A DNA stretch of 42,303 bases from Megasphaera sp. (GTDB taxonomy: Bacteria; Bacillota; Negativicutes; Veillonellales; Megasphaeraceae), in the NCBI GenBank assembly GCA_022649055.1, contig JALCNL010000008.1, forward strand, positions 1 to 42,303, in the 5' to 3' direction. Shown piece by piece: positions 25,056 through 34,949 of this stretch (position 1 is its first letter; each line of letters starts with the position of its first letter). Below the pieces are notes generated by a model that was given only the letters and a program-made list of their open reading frames with translations, searched no databases and was not told where the DNA came from. A program made the position numbers and the translations under genes.

Positions 25056-26036
25056 ATGGCAAACCCTATTATTCAAGTAAAAGATTTACATGTAGAATTT
25101 ATGTCTGACGGACAAGTTATTCCCGCTGTGGATGGTGTTAATTTTCAGGTATCAGAAGGGGAAACATTGGGATTAGTCGGTGAATCAGGATGTGGAAAAA
25201 GCACTACAGCTCTTGCTATTATGCGTATTCTGCCACGATATATTGCACAAATCACTAAGGGAGAGATTCTGTTTGGCGGAACTTCCCTCTCAACATTATC
25301 GGAACCGGAAATGCAGAAAATCAGAGGAAATACTATCTCTATGATTTTTCAGGATCCTATGACTTCATTGAACCCGGTGTATTCGATAGGAAAACAGCTT
25401 CGTGAAGGGCTGCAACTCCATATAAACTGCTCTCACGCTGAAGCAGATAAACAAATTTTGAAAATGTTAAACCTTGTGCATATTCCACGTGCAAAAAGTA
25501 TTCTCAAAAATTACCCGCACGAACTTTCCGGCGGCATGCAGCAACGTATAATGATTGCTATGGCTTTATTATGCAATCCACAATTATTGATTGCTGATGA
25601 ACCAACAACGGCACTGGATGTAACTGTTCAAGAACAAATTTTAGATTTACTGCAGATAATTCAAGAGAAAAAAAGAATGGGAGTAATTTTAATCACACAT
25701 GATTTAGGAGTTGTTGCCCAAATGTGCCAGCGGGTATGTGTCATGTATGCTGGTCAAATCGTAGAAACTGCTGATATTGATAGTATTTTAGATCATCCAC
25801 TTCATCCTTACACGCAGTGGTTGATTGCTGCCATTCCGGAAAACAATACAGGAAAAAGACTGCACTGCATACGGGGAAATGTCCCTTTACCGGGAACCAT
25901 TACTTCCGGATGCCGCTTTGCCGATCGTTGTCCTGTTTGTATGGATATCTGTCATACAAAAACGGTTCCTGTACTATCTGTCCAAAATCGACAAGTCCGC
26001 TGTTTAAAATATATAAGAGAGGATGAATCTATATGA
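25056..26036 (+). CDS. Dipeptide ABC transporter ATPase, DppD type
   Basis: 326 residues. Walker [10 protein letters not shown] (42-50), signature LSGGMQQR (from 157), Walker [13 protein letters not shown] (Asp181, Glu182), switch His in ITHDLGVV. The C-terminal oligopeptide-transporter domain [10 protein letters not shown] is followed by a cysteine-rich tail [14 protein letters not shown]. Start: ATG 25056 with AAGGAGGAG just ahead; the frame runs 43 codons further upstream inside dppC. It overlaps the next ATPase by four bases (ATGA). Confidence 0.94.
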   Translation: MANPIIQVKDLHVEFMSDGQVIPAVDGVNFQVSEGETLGLVGESGCGKSTTALAIMRILPRYIAQITKGEILFGGTSLSTLSEPEMQKIRGNTISMIFQDPMTSLNPVYSIGKQLREGLQLHINCSHAEADKQILKMLNLVHIPRAKSILKNYPHELSGGMQQRIMIAMALLCNPQLLIADEPTTALDVTVQEQILDLLQIIQEKKRMGVILITHDLGVVAQMCQRVCVMYAGQIVETADIDSILDHPLHPYTQWLIAAIPENNTGKRLHCIRGNVPLPGTITSGCRFADRCPVCMDICHTKTVPVLSVQNRQVRCLKYIREDESI

Positions 26037-27016
26037 CTGAAAATGTCCCCATATTAGAAGTAAAGCATCTAAAAAAATATTTTCCTATAAAAAAAGGCAG
26101 CATAGTAAAAAAAACAGTAGGTACAGTCAAAGCTGTTGATGATTTATCATTTTCTTTAAATCGTGGAGAAACATTGGGAATCGTTGGAGAATCTGGTTGC
26201 GGGAAATCAACAATGGGCCGCTGCATACTGCGTTTATTAGAACCAACATCAGGAGAAATCCTCTTCAGAGGAATTGACATAGTAAAACTTTCTCCGGCAA
26301 AAATGCGTTCATATAGACGGTATATACAAATTATTTTCCAAAACCCTTATGCTTCCTTAAATCCGCAAATGACGGTAGGTCGTATTCTCGAAGAACCATT
26401 ATATATACATGGTGAACGAACACCATCAATACGAAAAGAAAAAATAGTAAATTTGCTAAAGATTGTCGGTTTAGATGAAAGTCATTATTACTCATATCCA
26501 CACGAATTTTCTGGCGGGCAACGGCAGCGTATCGCGATTGCCCGAGCCTTAGTTACACATCCCGATCTTATTGTAGCCGATGAAGCCGTGTCCGCCCTTG
26601 ATGTATCTATTCAAGCACAAATTTTAAATTTAATGCAAGATTTACAAGTTACATACGGATTAACTTATATTTTTATCTCTCATTCACTTCCTGTTATTCG
26701 TCATATCAGCACACAGATAGGTGTTGTCTATTTAGGAAAAATGATGGAATATGCCAAAACCAATGATCTTTTCTCTATGCCGCTTCACCCATATACACGC
26801 CGACTTCTCGCTGCCGTACCCAGTGTAAAAAAGCGAAGAAGACGACCCGTCAGTCCGGCATTGCAGGGCATTCCCAATGCGTCTCATCCCCCGACAGGGT
26901 GCGTTTTTCATACACAATGTCCTTTATGCCAAGAAATCTGTAAAAAACAAATCCCCTCTTTTCAACATATAGGTAATGACCATTGGGTAGCCTGTCACTA
27001 CATAAACAAAAAATAA
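26033..27016 (+). CDS. Dipeptide ABC transporter ATPase, DppF type
   Basis: 327 residues. Walker [10 protein letters not shown] (52-60), Q-loop IIFQNPYASLNPQMTV, signature FSGGQRQRIAIARAL, Walker B LIVADEAVSALDVS, His-switch FISHSLPVI, then PLHPYTRRLLAAVPS and a cysteine-containing tail (CVFHTQCPLCQEIC). Walker B reads DEAVSALD where most ATPases have DEPTSALD; this change is known in OppF/DppF proteins. Works as heterodimer with the preceding ATPase. Confidence 0.94.
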   Translation: MTENVPILEVKHLKKYFPIKKGSIVKKTVGTVKAVDDLSFSLNRGETLGIVGESGCGKSTMGRCILRLLEPTSGEILFRGIDIVKLSPAKMRSYRRYIQIIFQNPYASLNPQMTVGRILEEPLYIHGERTPSIRKEKIVNLLKIVGLDESHYYSYPHEFSGGQRQRIAIARALVTHPDLIVADEAVSALDVSIQAQILNLMQDLQVTYGLTYIFISHSLPVIRHISTQIGVVYLGKMMEYAKTNDLFSMPLHPYTRRLLAAVPSVKKRRRRPVSPALQGIPNASHPPTGCVFHTQCPLCQEICKKQIPSFQHIGNDHWVACHYINKK

Positions 27017-27038
27017 AGCCACACCAGGAGGAAAATAT

Positions 27039-28655
27039 ATGAAATTAGATCTCGACATCACAAATTACGCATATCCATCACGCAGAGAAATCATATTAGG
27101 GAAAAAAGGAATGGTATGTACCTCGCAATCAACTGCCGCTCAAATAGGATTAGACATTCTCCGTCAAGGCGGCAATGCCGTAGATGCTGCTATAGCTACT
27201 GGCATTGCCATGACCGTTTTAGAACCTACCAGCAACGGTTTAGGCAGTGACATGTTTGCGTTGGTATGGATGAACAATTCTCTGTATGGATTAAATGGCA
27301 GTGGGTATGCTCCATCCGGAATATCTCGCAGTGTATTGAACAAACGCGGTGTGACAAAAATCCCCGATCGTGGTTGGATTCCTGTTACAATTCCGGGAGC
27401 ACCGGCCGCATGGGCAGAATTACATCGGCGTTTTGGTCGTCTTTCCTTTAAAAAATTATTTGAACCTACTATCCAATATGCCCGCGAGGGATATGCTGCA
27501 ACCCCCACTCTATCTCAAATGTGGACTAAAGCTGCCACTACTTTTGCACCATTTTACGGCAAAAAAGAATTTTCCGGCTTATTTCAAACTTTTTTCCCAC
27601 AGGGGAATCATGCTCCTCAAATCGGAGAAATTATTACATTAAAAGACCATGCCAAAACATTACAACTCCTTGCTGAGAGCAACTGTACCGATTTTTATCA
27701 TGGTGAAATAGCCGATGCCATTGATGCTTTTTCCCAAAAAACAGGAGGCTATATACGAAAGGAAGACCTTTTTGCATATAAACCTGAATGGGTAACTCCT
27801 ATTCATACGAATTACCGTGGTTATGATGTCTGGGAAATTCCACCCAATGGGCACGGATTAGTTGCACTTATGGCATTAAACATTGTTTCTGGATATACAT
27901 TTAATCGTCATAATACGGCAGACTCACTCCACCATCAAATAGAATCCATGAAATTAGCTTTTATTGATGGGAAAAAATATATTGCCGATGCGCGTTTCAT
28001 GAAAACCGACATGGCATACTGGCTATCAGAAAACTATGCTTCTCATAGGCGAAGTTTAATCGGGGAAACCGCAATTATGCCAACTCCCAGCGATCCTGAC
28101 TGCGGTGGTACTATTTACTTATGTACCGCCGATGGAGAAGGTAATATGGTCTCCTTTATACAAAGTAATTTTAAAGGGTTTGGATCAGGAATTGTCATTC
28201 CTGGATATGGTATCGCGCTAAACGACAGAGGCAATAATTTTAGCATGGACGAAAATAATGATAACTGTATCATGCCATTAAAAAAACCATATCACACTAT
28301 TATTCCTGGATTTTTAACGAAAAACGGATCTGCTATAGGTCCGTTTGGTGTCATGGGTGGTTTTATGCAACCGCAAGGACACATGCAAGTTATTATGAAC
28401 ACAATTGATTTTCATATGAATCCCCAGAGTGCTTTAGATGCCCCTCGCTGGCAATGGATAGGCGGAAAGCAAATAGAAATGGAGCCAGGTTTCCCGGATA
28501 ACATCATTACAGTATTGAGAGAAAAGGGACACGATATCATTATCAATCCTGATCTGAACGCATATGGACGTGGTCAAATTATTTGGCGCAATGAAGAAGG
28601 TGTATTAATGGGAGGAACAGAACCGAGAGCAGACGGAGTTGTCGCTGCCTGGTAA
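27039..28655 (+). CDS. ggt: Gamma-glutamyltransferase/glutathione hydrolase family protein
   Basis: 538 residues, no signal peptide, so probably cytoplasmic (unlike E. coli Ggt). N-terminal half has STAAQIGLDILRQGGNAVDAA and the GGT-type GWIPVTIPGAPAAW; the self-cleavage/nucleophile site is DCGGTIYLCTADGEGNMVSF with Thr358 as nucleophile, followed by LNDRGNNF and GVMGGFMQPQGHMQV. Such enzymes cleave gamma-glutamyl bonds after self-processing into two chains. GGAGGAAAA precedes the ATG, 22 bases after dppF, so it belongs to the transport operon: peptides taken up would be opened inside. Exact substrate unknown; some homologues are acylases. Confidence 0.9.
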   Translation: MKLDLDITNYAYPSRREIILGKKGMVCTSQSTAAQIGLDILRQGGNAVDAAIATGIAMTVLEPTSNGLGSDMFALVWMNNSLYGLNGSGYAPSGISRSVLNKRGVTKIPDRGWIPVTIPGAPAAWAELHRRFGRLSFKKLFEPTIQYAREGYAATPTLSQMWTKAATTFAPFYGKKEFSGLFQTFFPQGNHAPQIGEIITLKDHAKTLQLLAESNCTDFYHGEIADAIDAFSQKTGGYIRKEDLFAYKPEWVTPIHTNYRGYDVWEIPPNGHGLVALMALNIVSGYTFNRHNTADSLHHQIESMKLAFIDGKKYIADARFMKTDMAYWLSENYASHRRSLIGETAIMPTPSDPDCGGTIYLCTADGEGNMVSFIQSNFKGFGSGIVIPGYGIALNDRGNNFSMDENNDNCIMPLKKPYHTIIPGFLTKNGSAIGPFGVMGGFMQPQGHMQVIMNTIDFHMNPQSALDAPRWQWIGGKQIEMEPGFPDNIITVLREKGHDIIINPDLNAYGRGQIIWRNEEGVLMGGTEPRADGVVAAW

Positions 28656-28665
28656 GTAGCGGTTG

Positions 28666-28733
28666 TATAACTAAAACATCCCCCTGAAACACAGGATACA
28701 CTATCTATGTTTCAAGGGGATGTTTTAGTTATA
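28666..28733. terminator. 26-bp hairpin between convergent genes
   Basis: Arms 28666-28691 and 28708-28733 pair over 26 positions with one mismatch; loop of 16 bases. It lies 10 bases after the ggt stop and 50 bases from the end of the convergent symporter gene, so it can end both transcripts. Confidence 0.85.
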
Positions 28734-28782
28734 TAATTTATTTATTAAAAATTAAAAAATACAGTAATGCTGTATCATAACA

Positions 28783-30189
28783 CTAATAATTTTCTTTTAT
28801 CACCGGGTGTTTAATTGTTTCTTTATCCAAAACACTTACCATTAAAAAAGTTATAACACAAACTATCCATTCCATATAAATAGGGTGTGCAACAACATGC
28901 GTAGAGGGAACAAATTCCCAAACAAACAAAGTTATAATGCCCATTAAAGTAGTATAAAAAGCTGTATTTTTTCGACATAACCGAGGTATAAAAATCGTAC
29001 CTAAAAATACTACCGTAAACGCAGTAGTCAAGGATAGCCCAATTAACATCGTTTTTACAATTCCACTGGCATTGAACGCCATCCACAATGTACCTATTCC
29101 TAAAATTAAGATTGCCCAACGATTGATAATCGTATATTTGTGATCGGATATTTTTGGATCAAAAAATCGTTTATAAATATCTTGACTGAACAACGTCCCC
29201 GCCGCCAAAAGGATATGGCTGCAAGTACCAATATCAGCAGCCCATAACGCAGCTAGCGTAATACCAGATACGATAGGGTCAAGACCCATAATCATATTAG
29301 GCAATGCCAGTGTTGCGTTTAGATCTGGATGAGATACATGGGCTGCCATTCCCATAATGGCACAAAGAAATCCAATAGGAAGCATCAGCAATGCCCCCCA
29401 CATAAAACCATGTTTCGCCGTTTTTGCATCCGCTGCAGCACATGCAATCTGTACCGGACCTTGTGCCGTCAACGTCTGTGTAATCATAACAACAAACCAA
29501 CCAATCACTGTTGCCAGTCCCAGAGGTGCAATAGGATCGAACCATGCCACTCCCACAGGAAGCGATAGTACAAACTGGTTCCAGCTGCCTTGCTGCTGAA
29601 TAATAGAATACGTGCTAATCAAAACACCAAAATAAATTAAAGTCACACTCAGAATATTAGAAATACCGGAAAACCACAATCCGCCGATAAGCGTCGTCCC
29701 AATGAAAACAACAGCACTGACAATCATGCCTTGTTCAAAAGTAAAAAACTGCGGCAGCAAGCTCGATAAAATAGCTCCGCCAGCAATATACTGCAAAGAC
29801 GTAATAACGAGCTGTACTGTAATCATACCTAAAACAGCAATTGCCCGACCTTTTTTGTCGTAAAATCGTTCAAAAAATTCCGGAATTGTCGTACATTCCA
29901 TCTTTCGATATTTGCCTGCCGCTACAAATGCCATTGCTACTGCTCCCGCCGCCCAAGCTACATTATACAAGCCTGCTGATATACCATAGGTAAAGGCATT
30001 TTCCGCAACGCCAATTGTTGAGGCTGCCCCCACCGCAGTTGCAGTAATATTAGCAGCAACCATCGGTGTCGTCAAGCCTCTTCCCGCAAACAAGAATCCC
30101 ATACTGTTCATTGTTCGCCGCCGTACATATATACTGATAGCGACGAGAATACACACATACAAAATAACGATACCCAATTGGATATTCAT
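28783..30189 (-). CDS. Sodium:solute symporter (SSS family)
   Basis: 468 residues with about 12-13 membrane helices. N-terminal YVRRRTMNSMGFLFAGRGLTTPMVAANITATAVGAASTIGVAENAFTYG region (TM1-TM2) is typical for SSS carriers such as PanF/PutP-like proteins; GLYNVAWAAGAV and TTIPEFFERFYDKKG follow the family pattern. It imports an organic solute with Na+. The substrate cannot be told; amino or organic acids suit the context. A perfect TATAAT stands at 30238-30233 with a weak -35. GAGGAGG lies ahead of the ATG. Convergent with ggt. Confidence 0.9.
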   Translation of the reverse strand: MNIQLGIVILYVCILVAISIYVRRRTMNSMGFLFAGRGLTTPMVAANITATAVGAASTIGVAENAFTYGISAGLYNVAWAAGAVAMAFVAAGKYRKMECTTIPEFFERFYDKKGRAIAVLGMITVQLVITSLQYIAGGAILSSLLPQFFTFEQGMIVSAVVFIGTTLIGGLWFSGISNILSVTLIYFGVLISTYSIIQQQGSWNQFVLSLPVGVAWFDPIAPLGLATVIGWFVVMITQTLTAQGPVQIACAAADAKTAKHGFMWGALLMLPIGFLCAIMGMAAHVSHPDLNATLALPNMIMGLDPIVSGITLAALWAADIGTCSHILLAAGTLFSQDIYKRFFDPKISDHKYTIINRWAILILGIGTLWMAFNASGIVKTMLIGLSLTTAFTVVFLGTIFIPRLCRKNTAFYTTLMGIITLFVWEFVPSTHVVAHPIYMEWIVCVITFLMVSVLDKETIKHPVIKENY

Positions 30190-30458
30190 TTTTCCCCCTG
30201 CCTCCTCTTTTCAATTTACCAGATTATAGTTTTTACACTGTATTATTCCAGCCAACCTTTGTTTATTTTTAGCAATATATAGTATACGTTGCATAATAAA
30301 CATATCTGATGATTTTTATGTAATTGGTCTTATTATATCACACAATGTCTCTTTTAATACATGCCGGTTAGAAGAGATGGCTATAAAGTACAGGCGGATT
30401 CTTTTTATACCATGGTCAAAATACTTAAATTATTAAAATTATTATATATAATATAGGC

Positions 30459-30487
30459 TTGACGAACAAAAAATTTAGTGTAATAAT
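30459..30487 (+). promoter_or_regulatory. Promoter directly upstream of an early terminator
   Basis: TTGACG (30459-30464) and AATAAT (30482-30487) with 17 bases between. Predicted start near 30494, which is the first arm of the hairpin at 30493-30526, so most transcripts might stop after about 40 bases unless termination is prevented. Confidence 0.5.
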
Positions 30488-30492
30488 GAACA

Positions 30493-30531
30493 AAAGCAAC
30501 GGTGCTAAATAAGGTATCGTTGCTTTATTTT
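30493..30531 (+). terminator. Terminator-like hairpin in the leader of the M20 operon
   Basis: AAAGCAACG (30493-30501) and CGTTGCTTT (30518-30526) are exact complements; the 3' side continues ATTTTTAT. It lies 82 bases before the M20 start and right after a promoter, so it may be an attenuator or the end of a very small RNA. Confidence 0.6.
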
Positions 30532-30612
30532 TATAAATTTGCATATCTGTCTTTTCTTATCAACGTGACTCACTATATTACGATATGGAATTTATGATGA
30601 GGAGATGTCCCA

Positions 30613-31968
30613 ATGAAGGAAATACATGCCGATTATGTAAGCCGTTTTCAAGAATTTATAAAATTTCCTACTATATCCACTACCAATGATGAGGCTACTG
30701 ATTTTACTCCTTTTTCTCAATTTCATGAATATTTAGAAAAAAACTATCCCTTAGTACACTCTTATACAAAAAAAGAAAAAATAGGAAATGCAAGCTTATT
30801 ATTCCATTGGAAATCATCACATCCTACGCTACCTCCCGTCTTACTTATGGGACACCAAGATGTTACCTCTGCCGGAGATCCTTCATTATGGCACTACCCG
30901 CCATTTTCCGCCGAAATTGCAGATGCCTGTATATGGGGACGCGGAACAACAGACTGCAAGCATATTATGTTTGCAGAATTAGAAGCTGTAGAAGCCTTGC
31001 TGGCTGAAGGATTTTCTCCTGCGTATGATATATATTTAAGTTACGGCCATAATGAAGAGGTGGGAGCGGACAACGCCCATAAAGGAGCAGTATTAACAGC
31101 AGCAGAATTAGCCCGTCGAGGAGTACATTTTGAATGTCTGCTCGATGAAGGCGGTATGATAACAGCAGGAAAAGAAAAAGGATATGATGGTTATATTGCA
31201 AATATCAGCTTAGCGGAAAAAGGATTTAATAATTACAAATTATATTATGAATGCAGCGGAGGTCACTCTTCTACACCCGGTCAAGGATCCTCTTTAGGGA
31301 AAATAGCCCGCGGAATTATAGGTATTGAAGACAATCCGTTTCCATATCGCTTGACGCCATTAACACGCAAACAACTTTCTGCAATGTCCCTCTATGTATC
31401 AGAACCAGAAAAAAGTATCTTCGCTTCTCCTGAAGAACATTGGAAGGAACTTAAAAAACTCGCTGAATCGGATAAAAAACTAGATGCTATATTACACACA
31501 ACAATGGTTGCAACAATGGCTTCCGGAAGCCAACAGGCCAATGTTCTCCCCTCTCAGGCTGAAGCAGTTATAAATTGCAGATTATTGCAGGGTGATACAG
31601 TTGAATCCGTATTATCATATATACGCAGTCATATCCCCGCAAATCTTACGGTACACAGTATGTATGACACAGATCCCGTCCCCGCACCAGACGTAGACGA
31701 AAATGGTACATATGGACTGTTATCTTCTGTATTAAAAGATATGTATGGCAAACAGACCATCATTGTTCCATCTTTAATGACCGGTGGTACAGATGCGCGA
31801 TTTTATGCCGATGTATGTGACAATCTATTTCGCTTTGGTGGATTTCTCCGCGATAACAGATGGGGGCAAGCCCATGAAATAAATGAAAAAATTCCTTGTG
31901 ATGCACTGCCATCAGGAATTAATTTTTTCAAAACATTTCTGAAAAAATACAACATAAAAAACCAATAA
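30613..31968 (+). CDS. M20 family peptidase, carboxypeptidase S / PM20D1-like
   Basis: 451 residues. Metal and active-site residues: MGHQDVT (His81, Asp83), GRGTTDCKHIM (Asp114), GHNEEVGAD (Glu148, Glu149), LLDEGG, and a C-terminal His in GQAHEINEKIP. The pattern DPSLWHYPPFSAEI..IWGRG is that of the carboxypeptidase S group, which includes N-acyl-amino-acid hydrolases. It is cytoplasmic by lack of a signal. GAGGAGATG is the ribosome region before ATG 30613. Followed by another M20 gene after 48 bases, likely co-transcribed. Confidence 0.88.
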   Translation: MKEIHADYVSRFQEFIKFPTISTTNDEATDFTPFSQFHEYLEKNYPLVHSYTKKEKIGNASLLFHWKSSHPTLPPVLLMGHQDVTSAGDPSLWHYPPFSAEIADACIWGRGTTDCKHIMFAELEAVEALLAEGFSPAYDIYLSYGHNEEVGADNAHKGAVLTAAELARRGVHFECLLDEGGMITAGKEKGYDGYIANISLAEKGFNNYKLYYECSGGHSSTPGQGSSLGKIARGIIGIEDNPFPYRLTPLTRKQLSAMSLYVSEPEKSIFASPEEHWKELKKLAESDKKLDAILHTTMVATMASGSQQANVLPSQAEAVINCRLLQGDTVESVLSYIRSHIPANLTVHSMYDTDPVPAPDVDENGTYGLLSSVLKDMYGKQTIIVPSLMTGGTDARFYADVCDNLFRFGGFLRDNRWGQAHEINEKIPCDALPSGINFFKTFLKKYNIKNQ

Positions 31969-32016
31969 TATCATTATCTCAATCAATTACGCTACAGTGA
32001 AACGGAGGAATTACCC

Positions 32017-33447
32017 ATGGATCCAAAGCAGAAAATCGAACAGCTTGTAGAACAAAAAAAAGATAAGTTTATTTCTCTTAGCCAAACTATATGGGAATTG
32101 GCAGAATTAGGATATGAAGAATATCAATCTTCCGAAATCTTATGTAAGGCGTTGGAAGAAGAAGGTTTTGCCATCACCAAGAAGCTGGCAGGTATTCCTA
32201 CGGCTTTTAAAGGCGTATGGGGCAGCGGTAATCCTGTAATCGGTATATTAGGAGAATATGATGCATTGCCCGGTTTAAGCCAAAAAGCCGGATGTCCAGT
32301 TAAGACACCTTTACACGAAGGCGGTGCCGGACATGGCTGCGGCCATAATCTATTAGGTACCGGAGCTATGGCAGGTGCCGTTGCCTTAAAAGAATACTTG
32401 GAAAGTACAAAGCAAGCGGGGACCATTATATATTTTGGTACTCCTGCAGAAGAAAATTTAAGTGGCAAAGCATTTATGGCTCGAGACGGTGTGTTTGACG
32501 GAGTAGACTTTTTTTATACTTGGCATCCCTCTTCTTTCAACCGTATTGGTGCCGTACATATGAACGCGAATATAAGCCGTATTTATGAATTCAAAGGCAT
32601 AACTGCTCATGCCGGCGGTGCCCCCCATTTAGGCCGAAGCGCCCTCGATTCTTGTGAATTAATGGGAGTAGGTGCAAATTATCTCCGTGAACATATCATT
32701 ATGGAAGCACGAATACACTATGCGTATTTAGATGTTGGCGGCCGAGCTCCTAATGTAGTTCAGGATCATGCCGCCGTACGATATGTGATTCGTGCCCCCT
32801 ATTTACGACAAGTAAAGGACATCATAAAGCGAGTCGACCAAATTGCTGAAGGGGCAGCTCTTATGAGCGGTACAACCGTAACCTATCACACAGAATCCGG
32901 ATATTCAGAATATATACCAAATAACGTTCTTGCCGAAACGGCAGACAAAGCGCTTCATGAAATAGGAGGACCGCTTTGGGATGAACAAGATTTTGCACTG
33001 GCTAAAGACTTCACAGATGCGTTTAATGACCAATCAAAAGAGAAAGAACGAGAAACTATCATCCAACGCTATGGCCGAGATAAATTAGCAGAAAAATTAC
33101 AAAATCCGCTGGATACGCAAATTGAAAAATATGACAAAAATCATATAATAATGGAATTTGGCTCCACCGATGCCGGTGATGTTGGCTATATTGCTCCTAC
33201 GGTGCACCTCAACATTGCTACCGAAGCCCTTGAAACACCTGGCCACTCCTGGCTGAAAGCCGGACAAGCAAATTCTTCGATTGGATTAAAAGGAATGGTA
33301 ACAGCCGCCAAAGTAATTGCTCTTTCTTGTGTCAAAATGATAGAAGATCCCGATAAAATCAAACAAGCCAAAGAGGAATTTATGCAGAAAAACAATGGCA
33401 TATATGATTGTCCTGTGGCCGGAGTTACTGAATTACCTAAACTATAA
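32017..33447 (+). CDS. M20 amidohydrolase, AbgB-like (p-aminobenzoyl-glutamate hydrolase type)
   Basis: 476 residues. N-terminal FISLSQTIWELAELGYEEYQSSE and IGILGEYDALPGLSQ are typical of AbgB-like proteins; metal site HGCGHN (Cys108, His110) and GTPAEENLSGK; a late GDVGYIAPTVHLNIATEA. Relatives cleave p-aminobenzoyl-glutamate or other N-acyl-glutamates and dipeptides. GGAGGA precedes ATG 32017. With the upstream M20 gene it makes a hydrolase pair. No AbgA or AbgT partner is seen nearby, so the folate-breakdown role is only one option. Confidence 0.88.
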   Translation: MDPKQKIEQLVEQKKDKFISLSQTIWELAELGYEEYQSSEILCKALEEEGFAITKKLAGIPTAFKGVWGSGNPVIGILGEYDALPGLSQKAGCPVKTPLHEGGAGHGCGHNLLGTGAMAGAVALKEYLESTKQAGTIIYFGTPAEENLSGKAFMARDGVFDGVDFFYTWHPSSFNRIGAVHMNANISRIYEFKGITAHAGGAPHLGRSALDSCELMGVGANYLREHIIMEARIHYAYLDVGGRAPNVVQDHAAVRYVIRAPYLRQVKDIIKRVDQIAEGAALMSGTTVTYHTESGYSEYIPNNVLAETADKALHEIGGPLWDEQDFALAKDFTDAFNDQSKEKERETIIQRYGRDKLAEKLQNPLDTQIEKYDKNHIIMEFGSTDAGDVGYIAPTVHLNIATEALETPGHSWLKAGQANSSIGLKGMVTAAKVIALSCVKMIEDPDKIKQAKEEFMQKNNGIYDCPVAGVTELPKL

Positions 33448-33457
33448 AAACATATAC

Positions 33458-33527
33458 ATCTATAGTATGAATCCATACGGGCTGATAACTAATCTGTTAT
33501 CAGCCCGTATGGATTCATACTATAGAT
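33458..33527. terminator. Perfect 32-bp hairpin between convergent M20 genes
   Basis: Arms 33458-33489 and 33496-33527 are exact complements with a 6-base loop; rightward it is followed by ATCATGTATTTTTTTT-type sequence. Its last base is the final base of the stop codon of the convergent gene (33527). It should stop transcripts from both sides. Confidence 0.9.
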
Positions 33528-34717
33528 CATGTATTTTTTTTGCGATGTAACTTCAGCCAATTAATCGCACTTTGTGCATATACGCCGGAACCGCCAGATA
33601 AAACAGAATCATCCATTGTAAAATTATTGCTATGATGTGAATGAACTGCACCTACTGCCGGATTATAAATACCCACAAATGCAAAACATCCAGGTTTATG
33701 TTTTAAATAATAAGCAAAATCCTCTCCTCCCATTGTTTCAGATATATCAAATAACGCATCTTTCCCTAATACATCAACAACTGCCTGCGACATGATTGCC
33801 GTGCATTCTTTATCATTAATAGTCGGCAAAACCATCTCTTTATATTCTAACTCTGCCGTCGCTCCATAGGCATGTGCCGTATCCATAATAATCCGCTCCA
33901 TTGTACTTTTTAAATCTGCTCCTATCGCGGGATCAAAAAAGCGAGTTGTCCCCTCCATTACCGCTTCTCCCGCAATAATATTGAAACGATCACCGCTATG
34001 CAGCATTCCAATGGTCAGTACAACAGGCTCTGTCGCACTATAATGCCGGGATACGATGGACTGCAGATTCATTACAATAGCCGCCGATACTACAACGGCA
34101 TCTACCGTCTGCTGTGGTTGGGAGGCATGTCCTGATTTTCCATGAACCCTGATTGTAAATTGATCTCCTGCTGCTAAATTTGCTCCTTCTTTTACAGAAA
34201 TTTTCCCCGCCGGCGTATCAATCCATGCGTGAGCACCAAAAATAGCTCCTATTTCATCATACCAGTTACCAAAACGCATCATATAGGAAGCTCCACTGCC
34301 TAATTCTTCTGCCGGTTGGAAAATCAGATATACGGTTCCGTAAATATCCTCTTTCATAGCTAGCAACATACGCGCGGCCCCCAACAACATCGCGATATGG
34401 CTGTCATGTCCGCAGGCATGCATCTTTCCTTCATGCCTTGATTTGAAATCCACATCATTAATTTCCGTTACGTTTAATGCATCGATATCAGCCCGCAAAG
34501 CCACTGCGTTGCCCTCATGAGCTCCATGAATTATAGCAATCAATCCGGTGTTTTTTTCTGGGTGTATCTCATAAGGAATCCCCATTGTCTCCAATTCAGC
34601 TGCAATACGTTTTGTCGTTTCTATTTCTTCATAACTAAGTTCCGGATATTGATGAAATTCCCGTCTTAAATCGCGCACATATCCTTCCAACACTTTAACC
34701 AATTCTGTTATCTCCAT
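33527..34717 (-). CDS. M20D amidohydrolase (N-acyl-amino acid / hippurate hydrolase type)
   Basis: 396 residues. N-terminal LRREFHQYPELSYEE, ALRADIDALNV, metal site GKMHACGHDSHIAMLLGAA (Cys102, His104), FQPAEELGSGA (Glu137, Glu138), and IFGAHAWIDTPAGKIS are the M20D pattern. Such enzymes release amino acids from N-acyl conjugates. Start: ATG 34717 after AGAGGGGGG; the open frame runs 51 codons further upstream with no site. It lies downstream of the second binding lipoprotein on the same strand, repeating the binding-protein plus M20 pair seen at 7.2-10.1 kb. A hairpin between them (34781-34826) may limit read-through. Confidence 0.9.
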   Translation of the reverse strand: MEITELVKVLEGYVRDLRREFHQYPELSYEEIETTKRIAAELETMGIPYEIHPEKNTGLIAIIHGAHEGNAVALRADIDALNVTEINDVDFKSRHEGKMHACGHDSHIAMLLGAARMLLAMKEDIYGTVYLIFQPAEELGSGASYMMRFGNWYDEIGAIFGAHAWIDTPAGKISVKEGANLAAGDQFTIRVHGKSGHASQPQQTVDAVVVSAAIVMNLQSIVSRHYSATEPVVLTIGMLHSGDRFNIIAGEAVMEGTTRFFDPAIGADLKSTMERIIMDTAHAYGATAELEYKEMVLPTINDKECTAIMSQAVVDVLGKDALFDISETMGGEDFAYYLKHKPGCFAFVGIYNPAVGAVHSHHSNNFTMDDSVLSGGSGVYAQSAINWLKLHRKKNT

Positions 34718-34780
34718 TACTGCATCCCCCCTCTGTAGAATAACAATATATTCCATACATTCCCCTGCATTTAAATATAT

Positions 34781-34826
34781 CAAATGCAAGGTTTTACAGC
34801 CATTACGCTTAAAAACCTTGCACTTG
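34781..34826 (-). terminator. Hairpin between binding protein and M20D gene
   Basis: CAAATGCAAGGTTTT (34781-34795) and AAAACCTTGCACTTG (34812-34826) pair over 15 positions with one G-U type mismatch. No strong T-run follows on the minus strand, so it may be a partial terminator or an mRNA-processing/stabilising element inside the operon. Confidence 0.5.
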
Positions 34827-34949
34827 AATAGTATATATGCTGTTTCCATGAAGCGACAATTAGCAAACACCGCTTTATTTTTATATCATGAATAAATCAG
34901 TATATAAATACTTTCCCACCGCATTCATGGCGTTTATCATATACCACCA

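Larger units (their letters stand above)
30190..30612. other. Divergent intergenic region
   Basis: 423 bases between the symporter and the M20 gene at 30613. Left part holds the symporter promoter (TATAAT at 30238-30233 on the minus strand). Right part holds a plus-strand promoter followed at once by a terminator-like hairpin (separate entries). No gene seen. Confidence 0.55.
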
